From CALBPI01 sp038521865 (GTDB taxonomy: Bacteria; Pseudomonadota; Gammaproteobacteria; Steroidobacterales; Woeseiaceae): DNA of 64,000 nt. The notes below the pieces were generated by a model. The model was not told the DNA's origin, did not search any database, and saw only the letters and a list, made by a program, of their open reading frames with translations. Made by a program: the position numbers and the translations under genes. This document shows positions 27,344 to 36,405 of this stretch, piece by piece (within the stretch, counting starts at the first letter, position 1; each line of letters starts with the position of its first letter). The stretch lies in the NCBI GenBank assembly GCA_038521865.1, contig JBCBKO010000001.1:620001-684000 (forward strand), in the 5' to 3' direction.

Positions 27344-29901
27344 TACTCGGCCTCTTCGTCGTCGATCGCTTCGATACGTGCAAGCCCGGTTAACAGGTCA
27401 CCCTCGTCCAGTCGAATAAGCGTGACACCCTGCGTATTGCGTCCGAGCTGGGAGATTTCGCTGACAGAGGTTCTGACAAGTGTGCCCTGATGGCTGATCA
27501 ACATGACCTCGTCGTCCTCGGCCACACGCAACGCACCGACACACCGCCCATTACGGTCAGAAGCCTGAATTGCGATCACGCCCTGTCCGCCACGACCCTG
27601 CACATTGAAGTCAGCAACCGCGGTGCGCTTGCCAAAACCGTGCTCCGTAGCGATGAGCAATACTTCCTCATCCCGTACAACACGCATCGCGATGACCGCC
27701 TGGTCGGACGAGACCTTGATACCTCGAACACCGGCGGCGCCACGCCCCATGGCCCGAACATCATCACTCGCAAATCGTATTGCTTTGCCTGAGTTAGCGA
27801 AGAGCATCACATCCTCACCGGCGGAAAGGATCGCGACATCAACAAGCGCATCGTCCTCGCGGATGTCGATCGCGATAATTCCGTTGCTCCTCGGACGAGA
27901 GAACGCCTCCAGAGAGGTCCGTTTCACAGTCCCGTTGCGCGTTGCAAAAATGACGTAACGATCCGCCGGAAACTCCCGCGTGGGCACGACCGCATTGATG
28001 CGCTCATCCTGCTCGAGCGGCAGAAGATTTACGATCGGTTTGCCGCGGGATCCTCGTCCGGCCTGTGGCAGCTGATAGACCTTTAGCCAGTAAACCTTGC
28101 CGCGGCTGGAGAAACACAGCAGAGTGTCATGCGTGTTCGCTACAAACAGATGTTCGATGAAATCCTCATCCTTCATCCGCGTTGCAGATCGGCCACGCCC
28201 GCCCCGCTTCTGCGCCTGATAAGTATCTGGGGACTGTGCCTTGGCATAGCCAGCGTGCGATAGCGTCACCACTACATCGGACTCAGGGATCAAGTCCTCG
28301 ATGCTGAGATCGCTGTGGTCCTCCACAATCTCTGTGCGGCGTTCATCGTTGAACTGCTCACGCACTGCTGCGAGCTCCTCCCGAATCACTTCGAGCAGGC
28401 GGTCAGGATCAGCAAGAATCAGAGAATACTCTTTAATTTTTTCAAGTAGGTCACTGTATTCTTTAAGGATCTTATCCTGCTCAAGCCCGGTGAGCTTGTG
28501 CAGTCGAAGGTCCAGAATCGCCTGAGCCTGAGTCTCGGAAAGTCGGTAACGTACTGCATCACCCTGACCGCGAATCCCGAACGACTCATCGAGACCATCA
28601 GGACGGGTGTCGATACTGCCCGCCCGCGAAATCATCTCAGTCACTTGGCCCGGCGCCCAGTCTTGTGCACAGAGGCGGACTTTCGCTTCTGCGGGACTCG
28701 GAGAAGTCTTGATGAGTTCGATCACGGGGTCGATATTGCCGAGTGCAACCGCCTGACCTTCCAGCACGTGCGCCCTCGCCCGCGCTTTTCGAAGCTCGAA
28801 TATCGTCCGTCGAGTCACCACTTCACGCCGGTGACCAATAAACGCGTTTAGAACATCATGCAGGTTCATCAACTGCGGCTGTCCATTGCGCAGCGCCACC
28901 ATATTGATGCCGAAAACGGTCTGCAGCAGCGTGTGCTTGAACAGGTTATTGAGCACTACCTCGCTGTTCTCACCTCGCTTGAGCTCAATAACGACCCGCA
29001 TACCGTCTTTGTCAGACTCATCGCGTAAACCACTGATACCCTCAAGCTTTTTGTCGCGCACTAGCTCAGCGATTTTCTCGATCAAGCGCGCCTTGTTCAC
29101 CTGATACGGCAGCTCTGTCACGATGATGGCCTCTCGTGACTTACCGTCCAGCGGTTCAATGTGTGTGCGCCCGCGGATATAGACCCGGCCACGCCCGGTC
29201 TTGTACGCCTGATAGATACCCGCAGACCCATTGATGATGCCAGCCGTTGGGAAATCCGGGCCTGGCATGTATTCCATCAGTCCTGGCACGTCCAATTCGG
29301 GGTTGTCCATCAGCGCCAGGGTCGCGTTAATCACCTCGCCAAGATTGTGCGGCGGGATGTTTGTGGCCATACCGACCGCAATACCGGCCGAGCCGTTGAC
29401 GAGTAGGTTCGGAATCCGGGTCGGCAGTACTGACGGTTCAGTTTCCTTCTCGTCGTAGTTGGGGACGAAATCGACCGTTTCCTTATCGATATCCGCCAGC
29501 AACTCTTGCGTGATCTTTGCCATCCGAACTTCGGTGTAACGCATGGCAGCTGGCGCATCGCCATCAACCGAACCGAAGTTGCCCTGCCCATCAATCAGCA
29601 TGTAGCGCATTGAAAATGGCTGGGCCATTCGAACGATGGTGTCGTAAACCGCGGAATCGCCGTGCGGGTGGTATTTACCGATGACGTCGCCGACGACTCT
29701 CGCCGACTTGTTGTAGGGCTTGTTGTGGACGTTGCCGAGCTCATGCATCGCGTACAACACGCGCCGGTGAACCGGTTTCAGACCATCGCGAACATCGGGC
29801 AATGCACGCCCGACGATGACGCTCATCGCGTAATCGAGATACGACTGGCGCATCTCTTCTTCGATCGTTACGGAGAGCAATTCCTGGGCAATTTCAGACA
29901 T
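27343..29901 (-). CDS. gyrA: DNA gyrase subunit A
   Basis: 852 residues. The breakage-reunion domain has the quinolone-determining segment with HPHGDSAVYDTIVRM, where the E. coli Ser83 and Asp87 positions are Ser and Asp (the sensitive form), and the catalytic Tyr in MRYTEVRMA. The C-terminal beta-pinwheel includes the GyrA box as QAQKRGGRGRS. With GyrB it introduces negative supercoils. It heads the serC-serA-pheA-aroA-cmk series and is divergent from mtaD. Confidence 0.98.
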   Translation of the reverse strand: MSEIAQELLSVTIEEEMRQSYLDYAMSVIVGRALPDVRDGLKPVHRRVLYAMHELGNVHNKPYNKSARVVGDVIGKYHPHGDSAVYDTIVRMAQPFSMRYMLIDGQGNFGSVDGDAPAAMRYTEVRMAKITQELLADIDKETVDFVPNYDEKETEPSVLPTRIPNLLVNGSAGIAVGMATNIPPHNLGEVINATLALMDNPELDVPGLMEYMPGPDFPTAGIINGSAGIYQAYKTGRGRVYIRGRTHIEPLDGKSREAIIVTELPYQVNKARLIEKIAELVRDKKLEGISGLRDESDKDGMRVVIELKRGENSEVVLNNLFKHTLLQTVFGINMVALRNGQPQLMNLHDVLNAFIGHRREVVTRRTIFELRKARARAHVLEGQAVALGNIDPVIELIKTSPSPAEAKVRLCAQDWAPGQVTEMISRAGSIDTRPDGLDESFGIRGQGDAVRYRLSETQAQAILDLRLHKLTGLEQDKILKEYSDLLEKIKEYSLILADPDRLLEVIREELAAVREQFNDERRTEIVEDHSDLSIEDLIPESDVVVTLSHAGYAKAQSPDTYQAQKRGGRGRSATRMKDEDFIEHLFVANTHDTLLCFSSRGKVYWLKVYQLPQAGRGSRGKPIVNLLPLEQDERINAVVPTREFPADRYVIFATRNGTVKRTSLEAFSRPRSNGIIAIDIREDDALVDVAILSAGEDVMLFANSGKAIRFASDDVRAMGRGAAGVRGIKVSSDQAVIAMRVVRDEEVLLIATEHGFGKRTAVADFNVQGRGGQGVIAIQASDRNGRCVGALRVAEDDEVMLISHQGTLVRTSVSEISQLGRNTQGVTLIRLDEGDLLTGLARIEAIDDEEAE

Positions 29902-30032
29902 GGATTATTCGGACGAATTCAGGGAACAGAAAGTCAAGCGTTTTTCTAGTGTTTTAATGGCGAACCTGTTGTTTCTTCAGCCCGAAAATCAGGCGTTTAC
30001 GACCGTCAGGCGCCACCGCTTTTGTTACTCAA

Positions 30033-30041
30033 ATTCTAGCA
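30033..30041 (-). promoter_or_regulatory. Extended -10 promoter element of gyrA
   Basis: Minus strand TGCTAGAAT matches an extended -10 (TGnTAnAAT) about 130 bp before the gyrA ATG. No good -35 is seen, which is usual for extended -10 promoters. Confidence 0.4.
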
Positions 30042-30101
30042 CAAAACCACCCCCGAAAAGCCCTGAAAAACAGGGTACGACCCAAGATTCCAACACCCCG
30101 C

Positions 30102-30107
30102 TATAAT
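30102..30107 (+). promoter_or_regulatory. -10 element TATAAT of mtaD
   Basis: A consensus TATAAT ends 6 nt before the mtaD ATG, and no Shine-Dalgarno lies between. The expected transcription start falls on or next to the A of the ATG, so the mRNA is probably leaderless. The -35 region (near GACCCA) is weak. Confidence 0.5.
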
Positions 30108-30113
30108 GCGCCG

Positions 30114-31427
30114 ATGAAGCGTTGTGAAACCCTCATTTGTGCCCGTTGGGTAGCGACTGTTGAACCGGACAATATCGTGATCGACGATGGCGCTGTTGCC
30201 ATCGATTCTGGACGAATCGTCGCAGTCGATACCCGCACGAAACTGCTCGAGCAATTCGAGCCTGACAGGCTGGTATCCCGCGATTCTCACCTGCTGATCC
30301 CAGGATTAATCAACGCTCACACGCACGCCGCGATGACGCTATTGAGGGGTGCCGCCGAAGACTTGCCACTACAGCAATGGCTGGAGAACGGCGTATGGCC
30401 GATCGAGGCCGAGCATGTCGGCCCTGAGATGGTCCGCGACGGCACCCGACTGGCGATGCTGGAGTCGATCAAGGGTGGTGTGACCTGTTTTAACGACATG
30501 TACTTCTTCCCGGATGTCGCCGCGGAAGTGGCTTCTGCCGCCAGGATGCGCGTATCGCTCGGTTTGCCGATCATCGAATTCCCAACCGCGTGGGCTGCCA
30601 CCGCAGATGAGTACCTCGCCAAAGCACAGGACACCCTGGATGCGCTTCGCGCAAATCCCTTGATCACAACACAGTTTGCGCCGCACTCTCCTTATACCGT
30701 CACACCCGACACGCTAACTCGAGTGCGCACTATCGCCGACCAACTCGATGCCATGGTCCACATACACTTGCAAGAGACTCAAGGAGAAGTCGACCAGGGT
30801 CTTTCGACTAACGGTAAGCGCCCGACCGAATTTCTAAACGATATTGGGTTGCTCAACAGGAACTTTCTCGCAGCTCACATGGTTGCAGCCACGTCGGATG
30901 ACCTTGCGTTGTTTCGCGATCATTACTGCAATGTCGTGCACTGCCCGAGCAGCAATCTCAAACTCGCAAGTGGCATGGCCCCGATCGCCGAGATGCTCGA
31001 TTACGGAATCAATGTCGCTATTGGCACTGACGGTGCGGCGTCGAACAATTCGCTCGACATGATCGCCGAGACGAGACTCGCGGGACTGGTTGCCAAAGGC
31101 CGAGAAGGCGATGCGACTGTGCTGCCCTCCGCTACGCTATTGAGGATGGCCACTATCAATGGCGCGCAGGCGCTGGGAATCGCTGAGCAAACCGGTTCGC
31201 TGGAATCCGGAAAATGGGCTGACATAGCTGTTGTGAATCTCGGTGCAGTGCATTGTCAGCCCGTGTACGATCCGATCGCTGCATTGTTCTACTCAGCAAA
31301 CCGATCCGACGTGACTGACGTCTGGGTAGCGGGTAAAGCGTTGCTCGAACAGGGCGAACCGACAACTTTGGATGCCGAGAGAATTCAGGCACGCACTCAA
31401 GAGTGGCATGACCGTATTCGCGGCTGA
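30114..31427 (+). CDS. mtaD: 5'-methylthioadenosine / S-adenosylhomocysteine deaminase (amidohydrolase)
   Basis: 437 residues of the TRZ/ATZ amidohydrolase family. Metal and active-site motifs are INAHTHAAMTLLRG, MVHIHLQET, NVVHCPSSNLKLASG and IGTDGAASNNSLDM. The mtaD-ubiG-HAD phosphatase order matches the Pseudomonas locus where MtaD deaminates methylthioadenosine in place of a nucleosidase. Substrate is inferred from that context; SAH or guanine-like substrates are alternatives. No ribosome-binding site precedes the ATG. Confidence 0.88.
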   Translation: MKRCETLICARWVATVEPDNIVIDDGAVAIDSGRIVAVDTRTKLLEQFEPDRLVSRDSHLLIPGLINAHTHAAMTLLRGAAEDLPLQQWLENGVWPIEAEHVGPEMVRDGTRLAMLESIKGGVTCFNDMYFFPDVAAEVASAARMRVSLGLPIIEFPTAWAATADEYLAKAQDTLDALRANPLITTQFAPHSPYTVTPDTLTRVRTIADQLDAMVHIHLQETQGEVDQGLSTNGKRPTEFLNDIGLLNRNFLAAHMVAATSDDLALFRDHYCNVVHCPSSNLKLASGMAPIAEMLDYGINVAIGTDGAASNNSLDMIAETRLAGLVAKGREGDATVLPSATLLRMATINGAQALGIAEQTGSLESGKWADIAVVNLGAVHCQPVYDPIAALFYSANRSDVTDVWVAGKALLEQGEPTTLDAERIQARTQEWHDRIRG

Positions 31428-31445
31428 TGCCCGGGAAACCAATCA

Positions 31446-32147
31446 ATGGAAAATGTAGATAATTCAGAGCTAGCGCGGTTCGATGCCGTTGCGAGTCGAT
31501 GGTGGGATCCAAAGGGCGAGTTCGGTGCCCTCCATCGGATCAATCCGATTCGCCTCGAGTATGTCCGCGAACGTGCGACGCTCGACGGCGCGCGAGCGGC
31601 TGATATCGGCTGTGGTGGTGGACTGCTCGCAGAGGCCATGGCGAAATCAGGCGCAAACGTGACAGCCGTCGATATGTCGGAAAAGGCGATTCAGGTTGCG
31701 CGACTGCACATGCACGAGAGCGAGCTCGATATCAACTACCAGCTGTCGACCGCAGAGTCGCTAGCGGAAGACAAGACGGCAGCGTTTAATGTCGTCACCT
31801 GCATGGAGATGTTGGAGCACGTACCCGCACCAGAAGCTGTCGTTGCGGCAATCGCACGGATGGTCAAACCCGGTGGCGATGTATTCTTCTCTACCATCAA
31901 CCGCACCGCCAAGGCATTCGCCCTTGCAATCGTCGGAGCCGAGTACATCCTGAACTGGGTCCCACGAGGTACCCATGAATACGCCAAATTCATCCGTCCG
32001 GCCGAACTGGATAAGGCAGCACGTGATTCCGGGCTTCAACTCCAAGGTCTTACCGGACTGTCCTACGACCCCTTATCCGATCGATTCAGTCTCGGCAACG
32101 ACATCGACGTAAACTATTTCGCTCATTATAAGATGTCAGGCGCCTAG
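31446..32147 (+). CDS. ubiG: Ubiquinone biosynthesis O-methyltransferase
   Basis: 233 residues. It begins with the UbiG pattern ELARFDAVASRWWDPKGEF, has the SAM-binding ADIGCGGGLLAEAMA and CMEMLEHVPAPE, and ends with the family's KLSGLSYDP-like LTGLSYDPLSDRF. It performs both O-methylations of ubiquinone synthesis. It follows mtaD after 18 bp. Confidence 0.96.
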   Translation: MENVDNSELARFDAVASRWWDPKGEFGALHRINPIRLEYVRERATLDGARAADIGCGGGLLAEAMAKSGANVTAVDMSEKAIQVARLHMHESELDINYQLSTAESLAEDKTAAFNVVTCMEMLEHVPAPEAVVAAIARMVKPGGDVFFSTINRTAKAFALAIVGAEYILNWVPRGTHEYAKFIRPAELDKAARDSGLQLQGLTGLSYDPLSDRFSLGNDIDVNYFAHYKMSGA

Positions 32148-32148
32148 C

Positions 32149-32814
32149 TTGAGCACGCACCAAACCGTATTACTCGATCTCGATGGAACGCTGATCGACA
32201 CCGCACCTGACCTCGTCGCAGCACTCTTCGCCACGTGCGATCAATTTGGTGTTGAGCGCCCCGAACAGGATCGCGCACGTCGCGAGGTTGCCAATGGCGG
32301 GCTCGGCATGATCAAGCTCGCATTTCACACGCACGACGAAACCGCGCAAAAGCTTGCTCACGCCTGGTTTCTCGACTACTACGCCGCCAACATTGCTGAG
32401 GGCTCGCACGTATTCCCTGCCATCGCTCCGACGCTTGATCAGCTCGCAGAACCCTGGGGCATCGTTACCAACAAGCCTGAATACCTGACCCATCTACTAC
32501 TGGATGCGCTAGGCCTTTCACAACGAGTCGGCTGCGTTGTTGCCGCCGATACGCTGCCGGTAAGAAAACCGGATCCGGCACCGCTAGTGTTTGCCGCCGA
32601 GCAACTGGGCAAGACGCCGGGAGACTGTCTCTACGCCGGAGACCACAAGCGTGATATCGATGCAGCCCATGCAGCGGGTATGTATGCGATCGCAGTCGGT
32701 TATGGCTATAACCTTGAGGGTGATGACCCTTATAGCTGGGGAGCCGACTCGGTGTGCGAAACACCTGAGGCACTCTCAAGTATCATGCGCGAGCGGGCGC
32801 GGCTTGCGCTATGA
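32149..32814 (+). CDS. HAD-superfamily phosphatase (MupP / phosphoglycolate phosphatase-like)
   Basis: 221 residues, starting at a TTG one base after the ubiG stop; the next Met is too far inside. HAD motifs: nucleophile in LLDLDGTLIDTAPDL, motif II IVTNKP, Lys in RKPDPAPL, and motif IV YAGDHKRDIDAA. In Pseudomonas the gene at this place after ubiG is mupP (N-acetylmuramate-6-phosphate phosphatase, peptidoglycan recycling); by similarity alone phosphoglycolate phosphatase (gph) is equally possible. Its end overlaps rmuC by 4 bp. Confidence 0.88.
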   Translation: MSTHQTVLLDLDGTLIDTAPDLVAALFATCDQFGVERPEQDRARREVANGGLGMIKLAFHTHDETAQKLAHAWFLDYYAANIAEGSHVFPAIAPTLDQLAEPWGIVTNKPEYLTHLLLDALGLSQRVGCVVAADTLPVRKPDPAPLVFAAEQLGKTPGDCLYAGDHKRDIDAAHAAGMYAIAVGYGYNLEGDDPYSWGADSVCETPEALSSIMRERARLAL

Positions 32815-34121
32815 GTGAACTTGCCGAACTCACGCAGCAACCGGGTGCGTGGCTTTTTGCGCTCGCCGGGCTTGCGGTGGGCTTAACCATTGGGATCTTG
32901 CTGGAGTATCTGTTTACCCGCCCAGCTTTTGCCAAAAAAGAAGTCGAACTCGTGGAGCTCAGAACTCGGGTAGATAGCCAGCAGCACCTGATCGGCGAAC
33001 GTGAACGATTGGTGGAGCTCGTCGAAAGCCGATTGTCCGGGGAGTTCGGTAACCTCGCGCAACAAACCATGCAGCGCAACAGTGACACGTTCCTGAAACT
33101 CGCACAGGAACACCTCGGCAAGCGTCAGGAAATCGCCAACAGTGAGATGGCGGCGCGAGAGAAAGCGGTCGAAAACCTCGTCGCACCGATCCGTGACGCG
33201 CTGCAAAAGTCCGAAGCGCAAATTCAGGCGCTCGAGAAGGCCAGGAGTCAGGCGTACGGTAGCATCACCGAGCAATTGGCCAACATGCAGCAAGCTGCCA
33301 GTAGTCTCAGCCAAGAGACACGCAATCTCGTGACGGCGCTGCGGCGCCCCGAGGTTCGAGGACAGTGGGGCGAAATTACGTTGCGCCGTCTCGTCGAGAT
33401 GGCCGGTATGGTCGAGCACTGCGATTTTATTGAGCAGTCGACACAACGAAGCGATGACGGCAAAGCAATACGTCCCGACATGATTGTGCGGATGCCCGAT
33501 GATCGCGAATTGGTCGTAGACGTGAAGACTCCTCTTGACGCCTATCTCAGTGCGATCGAGGCAGAGCGTCCGGAAGAGCGCGATCAACTGCTCGTTCAGC
33601 ACGCTCGCAAAGTCAAAGAGCGCATCGACGAATTGGCCAAAAAGTCCTACTGGTCGCAATTTGAGAAGAGTCCGGAATTCGTGATTCTGTTTATCCCGGG
33701 CGACCAGTTCCTTTCGGCTGCGGTGCAAAAACAACCGTCTCTAATTGACGATGCGCTTCGGCAAAACATCATTCTGGCGACGCCTACGAGTTTTGTGGCG
33801 TTGCTCAAAGCGGTTGCCTACGGATGGCGACAACTGTCGCTCGCAGAAAATGCTGAACAGATTCGACGTTTGGCGATCGATTTGCACGACAGGCTCGCCG
33901 TCTTCAGTGATCACCTCGCCAAAGTCGGCAGACAACTTGAAGGCAGCACCAAAGCGTTCAACCAAGCGGTGGGGTCGCTCGAGCGCAACGTACTGCCCGG
34001 CGCGAGAAAGTTTACAGAACTCGGAATCCAGCCCAAGAAGCAAATCGACGAGCTTCAGCAAATTGAAACCGCACCGCGCGAGCTGCAATCGCCGTCCTCG
34101 CGGGATTCCGAAGATCAATAG
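32811..34121 (+). CDS. rmuC: DNA recombination protein RmuC family
   Basis: 436 residues: an N-terminal membrane anchor (~12-32), a coiled coil (~40-185), and the RmuC nuclease-like domain (~190-370) with LRRPEVRGQWGEITLRRLVE, IRPDMIVRMPDDRELVVDVKTPLDAY and FVILFIPGDQFLSAA. RmuC proteins limit inversions at short repeats; the fold is related to restriction endonucleases. It lies in a tightly overlapped set with the HAD phosphatase and the next two genes. Confidence 0.93.
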   Translation: MSELAELTQQPGAWLFALAGLAVGLTIGILLEYLFTRPAFAKKEVELVELRTRVDSQQHLIGERERLVELVESRLSGEFGNLAQQTMQRNSDTFLKLAQEHLGKRQEIANSEMAAREKAVENLVAPIRDALQKSEAQIQALEKARSQAYGSITEQLANMQQAASSLSQETRNLVTALRRPEVRGQWGEITLRRLVEMAGMVEHCDFIEQSTQRSDDGKAIRPDMIVRMPDDRELVVDVKTPLDAYLSAIEAERPEERDQLLVQHARKVKERIDELAKKSYWSQFEKSPEFVILFIPGDQFLSAAVQKQPSLIDDALRQNIILATPTSFVALLKAVAYGWRQLSLAENAEQIRRLAIDLHDRLAVFSDHLAKVGRQLEGSTKAFNQAVGSLERNVLPGARKFTELGIQPKKQIDELQQIETAPRELQSPSSRDSEDQ

Positions 34122-34124
34122 GCA

Positions 34125-34805
34125 ATGAACGTGCTCTTGTCACCATCGGCCAAGCGTTGCCTGGACGTTGCCGCGATTTATCTCGACGACCGCGCGCAAG
34201 CGAGGCAACAAGCTGCGTTTCAAATTGCAGCCGAAGTGTTCGCACTGGCTGATCCCTCGCTCAGTCCGGAGGTACGTCCCGTCAAGATGCAATGGTGGGA
34301 AGACGAACTCCGTCGCACCGCTACCGGTTCACCTCGCCACCCGTTGACCAAGGCGTTGTTGCCCGGGCCACTACACATCGAACACCTCCCTTTGCTGCGG
34401 CAATGGCTCGTACACGCTCGAACTCGGCGACAGCCGGGAACAGAGTCCCGGACCAGTTTTCGTATCGATGCATTCAGAAAGTTCGCAGTCGCATTGTTGA
34501 TCGCCACAGACGACCCGCTGGAAACCACCCAACGCTCGACGGCAACCGATCTGGGTTGTGCACTTGCAACGCTCGACGCACTGGATCGGGGCATAGCCGC
34601 CCAAGATGTCGCGGCCGAGGTAGCGTCCATCCGTCGACCGCTGAGCGAGGTTTGTGGCGCCTCTTTGCCCGTTGCCTGGGTCGCTCTGGCGGCTACCTTG
34701 GAATATTCGCTCGGACGTCTGACAGAGGGTAGAAAAGTGCGATCATTGCCGCTCGTATTTCGTGCCTGGCGCGCCGCTCGAGCACAAACCGGAGAAAATC
34801 AATGA
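34125..34805 (+). CDS. Short squalene/phytoene synthase-like protein lacking the catalytic Asp motifs
   Basis: 226 residues. The best recognisable piece is VRPVKMQWWEDELRR (~50-64), which fits the R...QWWrdEl helix of squalene/phytoene synthases and of the NDUFAF6-like branch. The two Asp-rich substrate-Mg motifs (DxxxD) of true prenyl synthases are not apparent, and the protein is ~40-60 residues shorter than usual. It is likely non-catalytic or altered. It starts 3 bp after rmuC and overlaps the SDR gene (ATGA), so it is co-expressed with both. The family call is moderate; the function is unknown. Confidence 0.6.
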   Translation: MNVLLSPSAKRCLDVAAIYLDDRAQARQQAAFQIAAEVFALADPSLSPEVRPVKMQWWEDELRRTATGSPRHPLTKALLPGPLHIEHLPLLRQWLVHARTRRQPGTESRTSFRIDAFRKFAVALLIATDDPLETTQRSTATDLGCALATLDALDRGIAAQDVAAEVASIRRPLSEVCGASLPVAWVALAATLEYSLGRLTEGRKVRSLPLVFRAWRAARAQTGENQ

Positions 34806-35572
34806 CGCAAACGCCCTCACCTTCTGATCTTCGTGAGCACAAAGCGGCACCCGGCAGTCTGGATGGCAAAGTCATTCTGGTGACCGGCGCGAGCGACGGC
34901 ATCGGCCGCGCTGTTGCTGAGTCATGCGCGCTCGCAGGTGCCACTGTCTTGCTCATGGGGCGCTCGGAAGCAAAGTTGAATGCGGTACACGATGCGATCG
35001 TTGAATCCGGAGGGCTCAGACCAATCGTCATCCCGCTGGACTTTCTGAAAGCTGAAGGCGGTGTTTACCTGACGCTCGCCGAGCAGATTGAGAGCGATTT
35101 TGGACAACTGGATGGGCTGGTCCATTGCGCAGGCATACTCGGCGAAATGGTCGAGGTTGAACAATACGACGCTGTGATCTGGCAACAGGTGATGCACGTA
35201 AATGCCACGGCCGGTTTCGCGTTGACCAAGGTGCTGCTGCCATTACTTGCGAAAGCGAAAGGCGACGTGTTGTTCACAACGAGCAGCGTCGGCCGAAAAG
35301 GCCGCGCTTTTTGGGGTGCATACGCGGTCTCCAAATTCGCCGTCGAAGGTCTCGCTCAAGTCATTGCTGAGGAGCAGAAGCCGCGTGGTATTCGCGTCAA
35401 CGTGATTAATCCGGGCGCGACCCGCACGCATATGCGAGCGCAGGCCTACCCGATGGAAGATGCGAAAAAAGTACCTACCCCGGACTCCGTTGCACCCGCT
35501 TACTTGTACTTTTTGAACAGTACCGACGAGACGTTGACCGGGCTCAGCGTCGACGTGAAGGACAAACGCTAG
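34802..35572 (+). CDS. yciK: Short-chain dehydrogenase/reductase, YciK family
   Basis: 256 residues of classical SDR: NAD(P)-binding TGASDGIGRAVAESCA, catalytic Ser in FTTSSVGRKG and YxxxK in YAVSKFAVEG. The C-terminus (TRTHMRAQAYPMEDAKKV) matches YciK-type oxidoreductases, whose substrate is not established. YciK follows mupP in Pseudomonas, supporting the family. Its stop codon shares the palindrome CTAG with that of the convergent rluB. Confidence 0.88.
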   Translation: MTQTPSPSDLREHKAAPGSLDGKVILVTGASDGIGRAVAESCALAGATVLLMGRSEAKLNAVHDAIVESGGLRPIVIPLDFLKAEGGVYLTLAEQIESDFGQLDGLVHCAGILGEMVEVEQYDAVIWQQVMHVNATAGFALTKVLLPLLAKAKGDVLFTTSSVGRKGRAFWGAYAVSKFAVEGLAQVIAEEQKPRGIRVNVINPGATRTHMRAQAYPMEDAKKVPTPDSVAPAYLYFLNSTDETLTGLSVDVKDKR

Positions 35573-36405
35573 CCGCTGCGGCGCGGTTTTTTACGCCGCC
35601 GAGCCGGATGACGGCTTCGATCCGCCGGCGGTGCGGGCGCTTCCAGGCTGACCGCTTGGTAGAGTTTGCGAAGCACAGGATACGGAATGTCCATGAATTC
35701 ACCGCGGCGCAACTTGGGCGGCAGTCGCGCGGCACCATAACCTGTGCGCACCAACCGACTGACGGTAAAGCCCACCGCTTCCCATATGCGGCGAACCTCG
35801 CGATTTCGACCCTCATGCAGCGTGACATCAAACCAGCGATTGGCGCCACTGCCACCACCGGGCGTCAGACTATCAAACTTGGCTAAACCGTCGTCTAGCT
35901 CGACTCCCTGCAACAGCTGTTGTTGCACAGCCTCATCCGGATCTCCCAGCACACGGACCGAATAGCTCCTAGCCACTTCGAAGCTCGGGTGCATCAGTCG
36001 ATTGGCAAGCTCGCCATCGGTGGTGAGCAACAATAATCCAGTCGTCGCAATATCCAATCGACCGACCGCAATCCATCGCTGCATACCCGGTTTCGGGAGA
36101 CTGTCAAAAATACGCTTTCGGCCCTCTGGATCACTGCGAGTACAAACCTCTCCTGCCGGCTTGTGATAGAGCAAGTGTTTGTGCCGAGCGTGGCGTGCGG
36201 CTTTGACGCTGACTTTGCGACCTCGCAGCACGAGATCCTCGTCGCCGCTGATTGTGGCGCCAAGTTCCGCCACTGCCCCGTCGATCAGAAGCTCTCCCGC
36301 TGCAATTGCCCGTTCGATCTCGCGCCGTGAGCCATGACCGGCGGCAGCGAGCACCTTTTGCGCGCGCTCAGCCTTCTTCGGTGTCGGCTTCTGCGGATTG
36401 TTCAT
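35569..36405 (-). CDS. rluB: 23S rRNA pseudouridine synthase B
   Basis: 278 residues from the ATG at 36405; an earlier in-frame start lies further inside scpB. It has an N-terminal S4 RNA-binding domain (RAQKVLAAAGHGSRREIERA), the catalytic domain with the Asp in GRLDIATTGLLLLTTDGELA, and a basic tail (RRRKKPRRSG). It makes pseudouridine in 23S rRNA helix 89 region (position 2605 in E. coli). The scpA-scpB-rluB order is common. RluE/RluF relatives are less likely given the S4 domain and context. Confidence 0.92.
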   Translation of the reverse strand: MNNPQKPTPKKAERAQKVLAAAGHGSRREIERAIAAGELLIDGAVAELGATISGDEDLVLRGRKVSVKAARHARHKHLLYHKPAGEVCTRSDPEGRKRIFDSLPKPGMQRWIAVGRLDIATTGLLLLTTDGELANRLMHPSFEVARSYSVRVLGDPDEAVQQQLLQGVELDDGLAKFDSLTPGGGSGANRWFDVTLHEGRNREVRRIWEAVGFTVSRLVRTGYGAARLPPKLRRGEFMDIPYPVLRKLYQAVSLEAPAPPADRSRHPARRRKKPRRSG

